Part shown: positions 52,158 to 59,940 of the stretch, piece by piece
How the letters are laid out: each line of letters begins with the position of its first letter
Numbering within the stretch: position 1 is the first letter of the stretch
Source of the DNA: Microbacterium enclense
GTDB taxonomy: Bacteria; Actinomycetota; Actinomycetes; Actinomycetales; Microbacteriaceae
Length of the DNA stretch: 64,000 nucleotides
Assembly: GCA_038182865.1 (NCBI GenBank)
Contig: CP116226.1
Span: 496,001 to 560,000 of the forward strand
Direction: 5' to 3'
Translations under genes and position numbers: made by a program
Notes under the pieces: generated by a model
Database searches by the model: none
What the model saw: only the letters and a program-made list of their open reading frames with translations
What the model was told of the DNA's origin: nothing

Positions 52158-53321
52158 GTGGGATCTCGCCGCACGCCCGCCGTCTCCATCATCGGGACCC
52201 GCGGATACCCCAGTTATTACGGGGGCTTCGAGACAGCCGTCCGACGCCTCGCGCCGTACCTCGTGGACCACGGATGGGACGTCACGGTCTACGGTCGCCC
52301 CGACGCGACCGACCCCGCCGATCCCGAGCGTGACAACCGCGTCACCACGCGGGTGACCAAGGGCATCGACTCCCGGACCCTCAGCACCCTGTCGTACGGA
52401 CTGACGTCGACGATGGATGCCGCACGCCGGCGCCCCGACGTGGCCCTGATCATGAACGTCGCCAACGGCTTCTGGCTGCCGCTTCTGCGTGCCCGCGGCA
52501 TCCCCACGGTCGTCAACGTCGACGGCCTCGAATGGGAACGCGAGAAGTGGAGCGCGCTGGGGAAGGCGGTCTTCCGCGCGGGAGCACGCGTGACCGCGCG
52601 CCTGTCGACCGAACGCGTCGTCGACGCCCGCACGATCGGTGCGGCGTGGCAGACCCGTTTCGGGGTCGACGGCACCTTCATCCCCTACGGTGCCGACGTC
52701 CCGCCGCCGCTGCCGATCGAACCCGGACTCACCCATCGCGGCTACGCCTTGGCGGTCGCCCGCTTCGTGCCCGAGAACACGGTGGGCCCGTTCTTCGACG
52801 CCACCGAACGCCTCGCCGTCGACCACGACGTCATCGTGGTGGGCTCCTCCGGGTATGGCGGCGAGCTCGACGAGCGGGCACGGGAACTCGATGAACGGCT
52901 CCCCCGATTCCACTGGCTCGGCCACGTGCACGACGACAACCGTCTGCACAGCTTGTGGCAGCACGCGGGAGCGTACTTCCACGGCCACAGCGTCGGTGGC
53001 ACGAACCCCGCCCTCGTCCAGGCGATGGCGTGCGGTGCACCCATCGTCGCGCGTGACACGGTTCATAGCCGTGAGGTGCTCGGCACCCACGCAGGAGAGT
53101 TCACCGGAGCCCAGCCCGCCGCCATCGAGGCGGCTCTGCGCGGGCTGCTCTCCGACCCGGCCCGGCAGGAGCAGCTCAGCGCCGCAGCGGTGCGGAGGGC
53201 CCAAGAGGCCTATTCGTGGGAGAGCGTCAACGCGTCCTACGAGCGGTTGCTGCGGGCGCAGCTGCCCGGGGGTTCCGCCCCGACCACGCCGACAGAAGCA
53301 CGACGCGACCGGGAACGCTGA
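52158..53321 (+). CDS. Glycosyltransferase with DUF1972-type N-terminus (rhamnosyltransferase-like)
   Basis: A 387-residue GT-B enzyme. The N-terminal DUF1972 signature is clear (SIIGTRGYPSYYGGFETAVR), and the donor half contains AVARFVPENTVGPFFDA and the HGHSVGGTNPALVQAMACG motif. Proteins of this type are often rhamnosyltransferases in capsule clusters, which would suit the GDP-rhamnose genes, though most characterised members use dTDP-L-rhamnose. Start is GTG at 52158 with GAGGAG 5 nt upstream; the frame is open far upstream only as antisense of the DUF4012 gene. Confidence 0.87.
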   Translation: MGSRRTPAVSIIGTRGYPSYYGGFETAVRRLAPYLVDHGWDVTVYGRPDATDPADPERDNRVTTRVTKGIDSRTLSTLSYGLTSTMDAARRRPDVALIMNVANGFWLPLLRARGIPTVVNVDGLEWEREKWSALGKAVFRAGARVTARLSTERVVDARTIGAAWQTRFGVDGTFIPYGADVPPPLPIEPGLTHRGYALAVARFVPENTVGPFFDATERLAVDHDVIVVGSSGYGGELDERARELDERLPRFHWLGHVHDDNRLHSLWQHAGAYFHGHSVGGTNPALVQAMACGAPIVARDTVHSREVLGTHAGEFTGAQPAAIEAALRGLLSDPARQEQLSAAAVRRAQEAYSWESVNASYERLLRAQLPGGSAPTTPTEARRDRER

Positions 53322-53327
53322 GACGAC

Positions 53328-54029
53328 ATGGGCATCGCCGCGAAGATCATCCACGAACAGCGCGAGCGTCTGCGCGAAGCCGGGAGCGACCGCTGGCGGA
53401 TCGTCAGTGCCCAACTCGCCGCGAAAGTCGGACCGATGGCGGTGCGCGGAGCGCTGCTCGCCCCGCGTCTCGGCTCCTCTCGCGGCATCCCGCTCATCGG
53501 CCGCGGTGTGCGCGTGCGCAATCCCCACCTGGTCCACGCGGGTACGGATCTCCTCGTCGAGGACTTCGCTGAGATCCAGGGCCTGAGCCGCGACGGTATC
53601 CACTTCGGCGACGGGGTGTCGATCGGCACGGGCACACTCATCCGCCCGAGCAGCTACTACTCACGGGCGATCGGCGTCGGGCTCACGATGGGCGACGGGA
53701 GCAGTCTCTCCCCCGGCTGCTACATCGGGTGTTCGGGCGGCGTGTCGATCGGCGAGGAGACCATGCTCGGGCCGGGGGTGCGGGTCTTCGCCGAAGACCA
53801 CGTGATGAGCGATCCCACCGCCGGCGTGAAAGAGCAGGGGGTCGAGTGGTCGCCCATCACGATCGGCGCCGGCTGCTGGGTCGCCAGCGGCGTGACCATC
53901 ACGTCGGGCGTGACGATCGGTGACGGGGCGGTGATCGCCGCGGGTGCCGTCGTGACGCGTGACGTGCCGGCCGGCGCGGTCTACGCCGGGATCCCGGCTC
54001 GTCCCATCGGAACGCGGAGCGCGCAGTGA
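53328..54029 (+). CDS. Hexapeptide-repeat acyltransferase (LbetaH family)
   Basis: A 233-residue left-handed beta-helix enzyme predicted to O- or N-acetylate a sugar. Hexapeptide repeats run from about residue 75 to 220 (IHFGDGVSIGTGTLI, VSIGEETMLGPGVRV, ITIGAGCWVASGVTI, VTIGDGAVIAAGAVV), with the catalytic-type histidine in FAEDH. It begins 6 bp after the DUF1972-type glycosyltransferase and overlaps the next GT by 4 nt. With the other acyltransferase gene broken, this may be the remaining acetylation activity of the locus. Confidence 0.88.
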   Translation: MGIAAKIIHEQRERLREAGSDRWRIVSAQLAAKVGPMAVRGALLAPRLGSSRGIPLIGRGVRVRNPHLVHAGTDLLVEDFAEIQGLSRDGIHFGDGVSIGTGTLIRPSSYYSRAIGVGLTMGDGSSLSPGCYIGCSGGVSIGEETMLGPGVRVFAEDHVMSDPTAGVKEQGVEWSPITIGAGCWVASGVTITSGVTIGDGAVIAAGAVVTRDVPAGAVYAGIPARPIGTRSAQ

Positions 54030-55126
54030 CCACGCGCCCCGCGCGCTGCATCGTCGTCCATCCCTCGGACGAGATGTACGGCGCCGACCGTGTGCTCCTC
54101 GAGGTGCTGCGCACCGTGCCCGACGACGTCGAGCTCGAGGTCTGGCTCCCCACCGACATCGACTATCCCGAACGCCAGCTGTCGCGCGCCCTGGCCGATC
54201 GTGGCATCCGTGTCCGTCATCTCGCCCTGCCGATCATGCGACGGGCGTACCTCACGCCCCGTCGCCTACCCGGCCTCGCTCTGCGGACGCTGACCACGGC
54301 GGTCCGGGTGCTGGCCGCGCGCCCCGCCCTGGTATACCTCAACACCGCCGCCGCGGCCCTCGTCGCGCCCTCCGCGCGACTGTCGGGCGCCCGGGTCGTC
54401 CTGCACCTGCACGAGCACATCGACGCGCGTTCTCGCGCGGTCGTGCCGTTCCTGCGCTTCGCGCACCGCATCGTCGCTGTGAGCGCGGCCGTGGCGGACG
54501 CGCTGCCCCCGGTGCTGCGCGGTCGGACGAGGGTGGTCCACAACGGGTTCGAGGTGTCTCCTCCCGTCGCTCTGCCGTCGTTCGCCGGCGGTATCCGGCT
54601 CGTGATCGCCAGCCGGTGGAACGCCTGGAAGGGCCACCGCGTGCTGCTGGACGCGTGGGACCGGACCGACCGCGACGATCTGCATCTGACGGTGCTCGGC
54701 GACGCTCCCCCGAGCGGCGAAGCGGTTGATGTGCCCGCGATCGTCGAACGGTCGCCGCGCCGCGCGCAGGTCGACGTCGTCGGCCGCACCGACGACGTGC
54801 GGGGCCACATCGACCGGGCGCACCTCGTCGTCGTGCCCAGTGTGCTGCCCGACCCGCTGCCCACGATCGCGATCGAGGCGCTCGGCGCGGGGCGCGCGAT
54901 CCTCGCCAGCGACGACGGCGGTCTGCCCGAGATCGTCGGCGATGCGAGATTCCTTGTCGCCCCCGGCGACGTCGAGGCCTGGGCCCGCGCCCTCGACGCT
55001 CTCGACCCCGACGTCATCCGTGCCGCTGCGGAGGCCGCACGCCCGCGCTTCGAGCACTTGTTCGCACGCGCGGCCTTCGACCGTCTCATCGGCGAAGAGC
55101 TCTGGTCGGAGGTGTCTGCACGATGA
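54026..55126 (+). CDS. Glycosyltransferase, GT4 family
   Basis: A 366-residue GT-B enzyme: acceptor half with HPSDEMYGADRVLLEVL, donor half with LVIASRWNAWKGHRVLLDAW and LPDPLPTIAIEALGAGRAI (E-x7-type donor site). Start is GTG at 54026 overlapping the acyltransferase stop; its own stop overlaps the polymerase ATG. Donor sugar not predictable. Confidence 0.87.
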   Translation: MTTRPARCIVVHPSDEMYGADRVLLEVLRTVPDDVELEVWLPTDIDYPERQLSRALADRGIRVRHLALPIMRRAYLTPRRLPGLALRTLTTAVRVLAARPALVYLNTAAAALVAPSARLSGARVVLHLHEHIDARSRAVVPFLRFAHRIVAVSAAVADALPPVLRGRTRVVHNGFEVSPPVALPSFAGGIRLVIASRWNAWKGHRVLLDAWDRTDRDDLHLTVLGDAPPSGEAVDVPAIVERSPRRAQVDVVGRTDDVRGHIDRAHLVVVPSVLPDPLPTIAIEALGAGRAILASDDGGLPEIVGDARFLVAPGDVEAWARALDALDPDVIRAAAEAARPRFEHLFARAAFDRLIGEELWSEVSAR

Positions 55127-56460
55127 CCGCTTTCCGCGCCGCCGGCGCCGACGCCGTCCTGAGCGCACGGACGCGCACGATCACCTACGTCCTGATCGGC
55201 GCCGTCGTGGTCAGTTCTTTCCTCGGGCGTTACGACCTCCCTGTCGCGGGCTTCCGCGTGCGTATCGAGCAGGTCGTTCCCCTCGTCCTGGTCGCCTGGA
55301 TGCTGGCGCACCCCGTCCTGCGTCGTGCGTTCCTCCGCGCCGTCCGGCATCCCGTTCCTCTGGTGTACGCCGCGTTCGTGGCGTGGAATGTGGTGTCGAC
55401 TCTCGTGTTCTCGCCGAGCCTGGTGTGGAGCGCATCGATCCTCGTCTGGTTGACGATCGACCTCCTGCTGCTCGTCTCTCTGATGGCGATGACCGAGGGG
55501 GCGAACCTTGCCGAGCGTCTTGGCCGCGCATCGGTCGTCCCGTGGGGCCTCGTCGGCTTCGCGGCCTTCGCCGTCGCGAACCTGACGCGCGGTCGCATCG
55601 ACATCGGAGCCGACTTCGACTACCTGTACGAGGTCTACGTCGCGCGTGCGACCGCGATCGAGGCGAACATCTACGCGTCGATCCTGGTGTTCTGGACCCT
55701 GCTCGCCATCACGCGACGCGGGATCGGGCGCGTGGAAACGGCGGCCATCGCGATCGCTGTCCCGCTCGGCCTCATCGCCTCGCAGACGCGCACAGCCGTG
55801 TTCAGTCTCCTGCTGGGCCTCGTCGTCTTCGCCGTCTACGCGCTCGTGACCGACCGACGCCCGGCACGCCAGCGCTGGACGCGCGTGCTCCCCGCCGCGA
55901 TCGTCGCGGGCACCATCGTCGTCTCGTACGGGATCATGGCCGCGGCCGGTGGCACGGAGCCCGCCGATCGCACGCTCAGCGCGTCGGCATCCCCCTCGCC
56001 CGGTGCCACCCGCGAGCCCGATCCGACCAATCCCGAGCAGCAGAACAAGATCGGCGACATCGACTTCGAGGGCGGAACCATCGGGTTCCGCATCACGGTC
56101 GCCGAACTCGCCGCGGAAGACATGACCGGCGTCAACCTGTGGTTCGGCAACGGCACCAACACCTTCGGCATCCGCCACGAACAACCCGGGACGCCCGGTG
56201 TGAGCGGGCACATCATCATGCTGCCCGTGCAGGTGCTCTACGACGGCGGCATCGTCGGTCTCGGACTCCTCGCGGCGTTCTTCGTGACCGTCTTCGCGTG
56301 CGTGCCGCGTCGGCGGCGACCAGTGGCCGCCGGTCTGCTCGCGGCGTACCTGCTGTCAGCGACGCTCACGAGCATGTTCTGGTTCGCCGTGACGTGGATC
56401 CTCGTCGCCGTGCTCGTCCGATCCGAAGCACCCGCCGACCGTGACCTCGACGACGCCTGA
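55123..56460 (+). CDS. O-antigen ligase/polymerase family membrane protein (Wzy-like, copy 2)
   Basis: A 445-residue membrane protein with about 10-11 helices and one large outer loop (about 285-365) rich in Pro, Glu and Asn. The family-type motif near the end of the loop is GNGTNTFGIRHEQPG, followed by VLYDGGIVGLGLL. It differs strongly from the copy at 40060, so the two probably act on different repeat units. Coupled to the GT4 gene before and overlapping the flippase gene after it by 20 nt. Confidence 0.8.
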   Translation: MTAFRAAGADAVLSARTRTITYVLIGAVVVSSFLGRYDLPVAGFRVRIEQVVPLVLVAWMLAHPVLRRAFLRAVRHPVPLVYAAFVAWNVVSTLVFSPSLVWSASILVWLTIDLLLLVSLMAMTEGANLAERLGRASVVPWGLVGFAAFAVANLTRGRIDIGADFDYLYEVYVARATAIEANIYASILVFWTLLAITRRGIGRVETAAIAIAVPLGLIASQTRTAVFSLLLGLVVFAVYALVTDRRPARQRWTRVLPAAIVAGTIVVSYGIMAAAGGTEPADRTLSASASPSPGATREPDPTNPEQQNKIGDIDFEGGTIGFRITVAELAAEDMTGVNLWFGNGTNTFGIRHEQPGTPGVSGHIIMLPVQVLYDGGIVGLGLLAAFFVTVFACVPRRRRPVAAGLLAAYLLSATLTSMFWFAVTWILVAVLVRSEAPADRDLDDA

Positions 56461-57670
56461 GCCGCCGCGGCCCCACCGCGCCCGCAGCGTGGTGCTGCTG
56501 ACGGCGGTCTCGGCCCTGTCAGCGATCTCCCCCCTCATCGCCCTGCCGCTCATCACCCGCGCAGCCGGTCCCTCGGGTTTCGCGGAGATCGCGATCGGCC
56601 AGGCCCTGGGGACGCTCGCGGCGACCCTCATCACGTTCGGCTGGGCGGTGCGCGGGCCCGTCGAGGCAGCGCGCTCGGCTCACCCCGCGCGGGTCTTCCG
56701 CGCGAGCCTGGTGGTGCGCGGGGCGAACAGCCTCGTCGCCCTGCCCGCGGTGGCGCTGATCGCGGCTCTCGCGAGCCACTCCGAGGACCACGCCCTCGCC
56801 ATCGTCTCCGCGCTCGCGTTCGCGCTCCAGGGTCTCTCACTCAGCTGGTACGCCGTCGGGGTCGGGCGCCCCTCGCTCGCGCTCGTGTTCGACGCCCTGC
56901 CCCGCATCGTCCTGAACCTCGCCGGTGCCGTCCTCGCTCTCGTGACCGGTCAGGCCCTTATCTACCCCGTCGTGCTCCTGGCCGGCACCGTGGTCGCGTT
57001 CCTCGTCGCCAGCTGGGTGATCGGACTTCGCGAACGCTTCTCGGTGCGTGCTGCCCTCGCCGACGCGGCCGCGTCGTATCGCGGTGGCTGGCGCACGGCC
57101 GTCGCCGCCGCCCTGCTGACCTTCTCCGAGACGGCACCGCTGTCCACGCTCGGCGTCGCGGGCTCCCCCGCGGCGATCGGGTTCGCCCCCTTCGACCGCG
57201 TGCTGAAGTACGGCTACATCGGCGTCTATATGATCTCGTCCTCGTTCCAGGGCTGGGTGTCGTCGGCGCAGGGTGCCGCCGGGCTCGCGCGGATGCGCCG
57301 CGCCGTCACGCTCCACGGCGGTCTCGGGGTCGTGCTGGGGACGCTGTTCGCCACGGTCGCCCCGTGGGCGACGCCGATCGTGCTCGGACCGGGATTCGAG
57401 ATCGGCGGACTCACCGCCCTCTTCGGCGGGGTCGCTCTCGCCGCGATGACCGTCGGAACGGCCTTGGGCGTCTGCGTCGTCCTGCCCTCCGGCCGCGACG
57501 GCGCCTACCTGATCGCGGTCGGTGTCGGAGCCGTCCTCGTCGTACCCGCGGTGCTCGTCGGTGCCGCGCTCGGCGGTGTCGCCGGAGCGGCCGGGGCTGT
57601 CGCCGTCGTCCAACTGGCGGTCCTCACGGCGCTCACGCTCGCTGCGGCGCCCGTCCTGCGGGGGCGCTGA
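56441..57670 (+). CDS. Oligosaccharide flippase, Wzx/MATE-like (copy 2)
   Basis: A 409-residue membrane protein with about 12 helices and the start pattern SALSAISPLIALPLITRAAGPSGFAEIAIGQ cut here as LPLITRAAGPSGFAEIA, typical of polysaccharide transporters. Start is GTG at 56441, inside the end of the polymerase gene (20-nt overlap). It closes the operon GT-acyltransferase-GT-polymerase-flippase, a complete-looking second assembly line. Confidence 0.86.
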   Translation: MTSTTPEPPRPHRARSVVLLTAVSALSAISPLIALPLITRAAGPSGFAEIAIGQALGTLAATLITFGWAVRGPVEAARSAHPARVFRASLVVRGANSLVALPAVALIAALASHSEDHALAIVSALAFALQGLSLSWYAVGVGRPSLALVFDALPRIVLNLAGAVLALVTGQALIYPVVLLAGTVVAFLVASWVIGLRERFSVRAALADAAASYRGGWRTAVAAALLTFSETAPLSTLGVAGSPAAIGFAPFDRVLKYGYIGVYMISSSFQGWVSSAQGAAGLARMRRAVTLHGGLGVVLGTLFATVAPWATPIVLGPGFEIGGLTALFGGVALAAMTVGTALGVCVVLPSGRDGAYLIAVGVGAVLVVPAVLVGAALGGVAGAAGAVAVVQLAVLTALTLAAAPVLRGR

Positions 57671-57688
57671 GACCGACGACGGTCACGG

Positions 57689-58474
57689 TCAAGCGAGGAC
57701 GAATCCGGCCGCGGACATCCCCACCCACACCGTGGTGAACACGATGCTCAGGATGATCGGCCCCCAGATCCGCTCGGAGAGAGCGGCGAAGATCGCCGCG
57801 GCAACGCCGAAGACGACAGGGAGGGCGACCGGCATCCCGGAGACATCGCCGCGGAAGAACAGGGGCACGATCGCGAACGCGGTGGCCGCGACGACCCCGG
57901 CCCCGACACGCGCCCACACCGCCGGGAGGCGCGGGGCGAGGGCCGTGCGCGCCAGGGCGTAGACGAGTCCGGACGCGAAGACCGTGAGCATGACCAGCAG
58001 GACGTAGGGCGCGACGACCCCGAGGACGAGCCAGCGCGGCGACAGAGCGCCGAAGGTGGGCCACCCCCCTCCGCCGGCGAAGACGCCGGCGATGAACGGC
58101 AGGATCGACCCGAGCACCACGCCCCAGAGGACGTCGAGGCCCCGGAGGCGGAGGAAGCCCGGAAGACGGAAACGGGCGAGCAGCGCAATGCCGGTGGCGC
58201 CCACGACGAGGGATGCCACGACGCCGCCGAGACTGCGACCCGAAGCACCGTCGAACGCGACCGAGACGAGGAGACCCACGGCGACGCCGACCACGAGAGC
58301 GGTCGCGGCGATGGCCAGGGGCATCCACCACCCCTTTCGAGCGGCCGGACGCGCCGACCCGGACGCAGAGTCCGCGGATCGTCGAGAGACCGGCTCGCCG
58401 ACGACCTCGTCCGTCTGCGCTTCGCGCGCCTCTCGGCGGGAGCGGCGGCTGGGCTCGACGGGGGCCGTGTTCAT
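57689..58474 (-). CDS. Membrane protein of unknown function
   Basis: A 261-residue protein with a charged cytoplasmic N-terminus (about 1-48, rich in Arg/Glu/Ser) and five to six hydrophobic segments from residue 50 onward. No family recognised. Convergent with the second flippase gene (18 bp apart) and downstream of tuf on the same strand, separated from it by the tuf terminator. Probably outside the polysaccharide system. Confidence 0.75.
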   Translation of the reverse strand: MNTAPVEPSRRSRREAREAQTDEVVGEPVSRRSADSASGSARPAARKGWWMPLAIAATALVVGVAVGLLVSVAFDGASGRSLGGVVASLVVGATGIALLARFRLPGFLRLRGLDVLWGVVLGSILPFIAGVFAGGGGWPTFGALSPRWLVLGVVAPYVLLVMLTVFASGLVYALARTALAPRLPAVWARVGAGVVAATAFAIVPLFFRGDVSGMPVALPVVFGVAAAIFAALSERIWGPIILSIVFTTVWVGMSAAGFVLA

Positions 58475-58537
58475 CCGGCCAGTTTACGGGAGGGTCGAGC
58501 CCCGTTCGGGGCGGCGCCGTATCGAGCGGATACGACG

Positions 58538-58565
58538 AAGGGCCGGGCCCGAAGGCCCGGCCCTT
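58538..58565 (-). terminator. tuf terminator hairpin
   Basis: A 12-bp perfect stem (58538-58549 with 58554-58565) and a 4-nt loop, 22 nt beyond the tuf stop on the transcribed strand. No strong T-run follows. Confidence 0.75.
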
Positions 58566-58587
58566 GCCGAGTGGAGTCTGGAGAGAC

Positions 58588-59781
58588 TTACTTGAGGATC
58601 TTCGTGACCGTGCCGGCGCCGACGGTGCGGCCACCCTCACGGATCGCGTAGCCGAGGCCCTCTTCCATGGCGATCGGCTGGATGAGCTCGACCGACATCT
58701 CGGTGGTGTCACCGGGCATGACCATCTCGGTGCCCTCGGGCAGCGTGATGACGCCGGTGACGTCCGTGGTACGGAAGTAGAACTGCGGGCGGTAGTTGGT
58801 GAAGAACGGGTTGTGACGGCCGCCCTCTTCCTTGGACAGGATGTACGCCGTGCCCTCGAAGTTGGTGTGCGGGGTGACCGAACCGGGCTTCACGACGACC
58901 TGGCCGCGCTCGACGTCGTCACGCTTGGTGCCGCGGAGGAGCAGACCACAGTTCTCGCCGGCCCAGGCCTCGTCGAGCTGCTTGTGGAACATCTCGATAC
59001 CCGTGACCGTGGTCTTCTGCGTCGGGCGGATGCCGACGATCTCGACCTCGGAGTTGATCGCGAGGGTACCGCGCTCGGCGCGGCCCGTGACGACCGTGCC
59101 ACGGCCGGTGATGGTGAAGACGTCCTCGATGGGCATGAGGAACGGCTTGTCCTTGTCACGCACCGGGTCGGGGATCGACTCGTCGACGGCTTCCATGAGC
59201 TCGACGATCGAGTTGACCCACTGCTCGTCACCCTCGAGAGCCTTCAGGCCCGAGACGCGGACGACGGGGGCGTTGTCGCCATCGAAGTCCTGCGACGACA
59301 GCAGTTCGCGAACCTCGAGCTCGACGAGCTCCAGGATCTCCTCGTCGTCGACCATGTCGCTCTTGTTCAGCGCGACGAGCAGGTACGGCACGCCGACCTG
59401 CTTGGCGAGCAGAACGTGCTCACGGGTCTGAGCCATCGGGCCGTCGGTAGCGGCGACCACGAGGATCGCGCCGTCCATCTGAGCGGCACCGGTGATCATG
59501 TTCTTGATGTAGTCGGCGTGGCCGGGCGCGTCGACGTGAGCGTAGTGACGCTTGGGGGTCTCGTACTCGACGTGCGAGATGTTGATGGTGATACCGCGCT
59601 GACGCTCTTCCGGCGCCGAGTCGATCGACGCGAAGTCACGCTGGACGTTGGTGGCCGACGGGAACTTGTCGGCGAGCACCTTCGAGATGGCAGCGGTGAG
59701 CGTGGTCTTGCCGTGGTCGACGTGACCGATCGTTCCGATGTTCACGTGCGGCTTGGTCCGCTCGAACTTGGCCTTAGCCAC
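58588..59781 (-). CDS. tuf: Translation elongation factor Tu
   Basis: GTPase that delivers aminoacyl-tRNA to the ribosome. The 397-residue protein has G1 GHVDHGKT (19-26), the switch segment RGITINISHVEYET, DAPGHADY and NKSDM, and ends GGRTVGAGTVTKILK. The start is GTG at 59781 with GAGGAGGA upstream. It is last in the str operon, 159 bp after fusA, with a hairpin in between, so it may be separately controlled. Confidence 0.99.
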   Translation of the reverse strand: MAKAKFERTKPHVNIGTIGHVDHGKTTLTAAISKVLADKFPSATNVQRDFASIDSAPEERQRGITINISHVEYETPKRHYAHVDAPGHADYIKNMITGAAQMDGAILVVAATDGPMAQTREHVLLAKQVGVPYLLVALNKSDMVDDEEILELVELEVRELLSSQDFDGDNAPVVRVSGLKALEGDEQWVNSIVELMEAVDESIPDPVRDKDKPFLMPIEDVFTITGRGTVVTGRAERGTLAINSEVEIVGIRPTQKTTVTGIEMFHKQLDEAWAGENCGLLLRGTKRDDVERGQVVVKPGSVTPHTNFEGTAYILSKEEGGRHNPFFTNYRPQFYFRTTDVTGVITLPEGTEMVMPGDTTEMSVELIQPIAMEEGLGYAIREGGRTVGAGTVTKILK

Positions 59782-59887
59782 TGGGTCCTCCTCAGGACGT
59801 AGTTGCGAAGTCTCGGGCGCTGGATTGCGACCGGTTCTCCGCGGGGATGGTTCTCAGGTTACTAGAGAGTCGGTATTGAGTTTGAGT

Positions 59888-59928
59888 GGATGCCGGGAAC
59901 CCGAGCGGAACCCGGGTTCCCGGCATCC
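59888..59928 (-). terminator. Strong hairpin between fusA and tuf
   Basis: A 15-bp perfect stem (59888-59902 with 59914-59928) with an 11-nt loop, beginning 12 nt after the fusA stop. Partial termination here with a separate tuf promoter (candidate TAACCT in minus-strand sequence near 59860) is likely. Confidence 0.7.
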
Positions 59929-59940
59929 GAGAGGGCGGTG

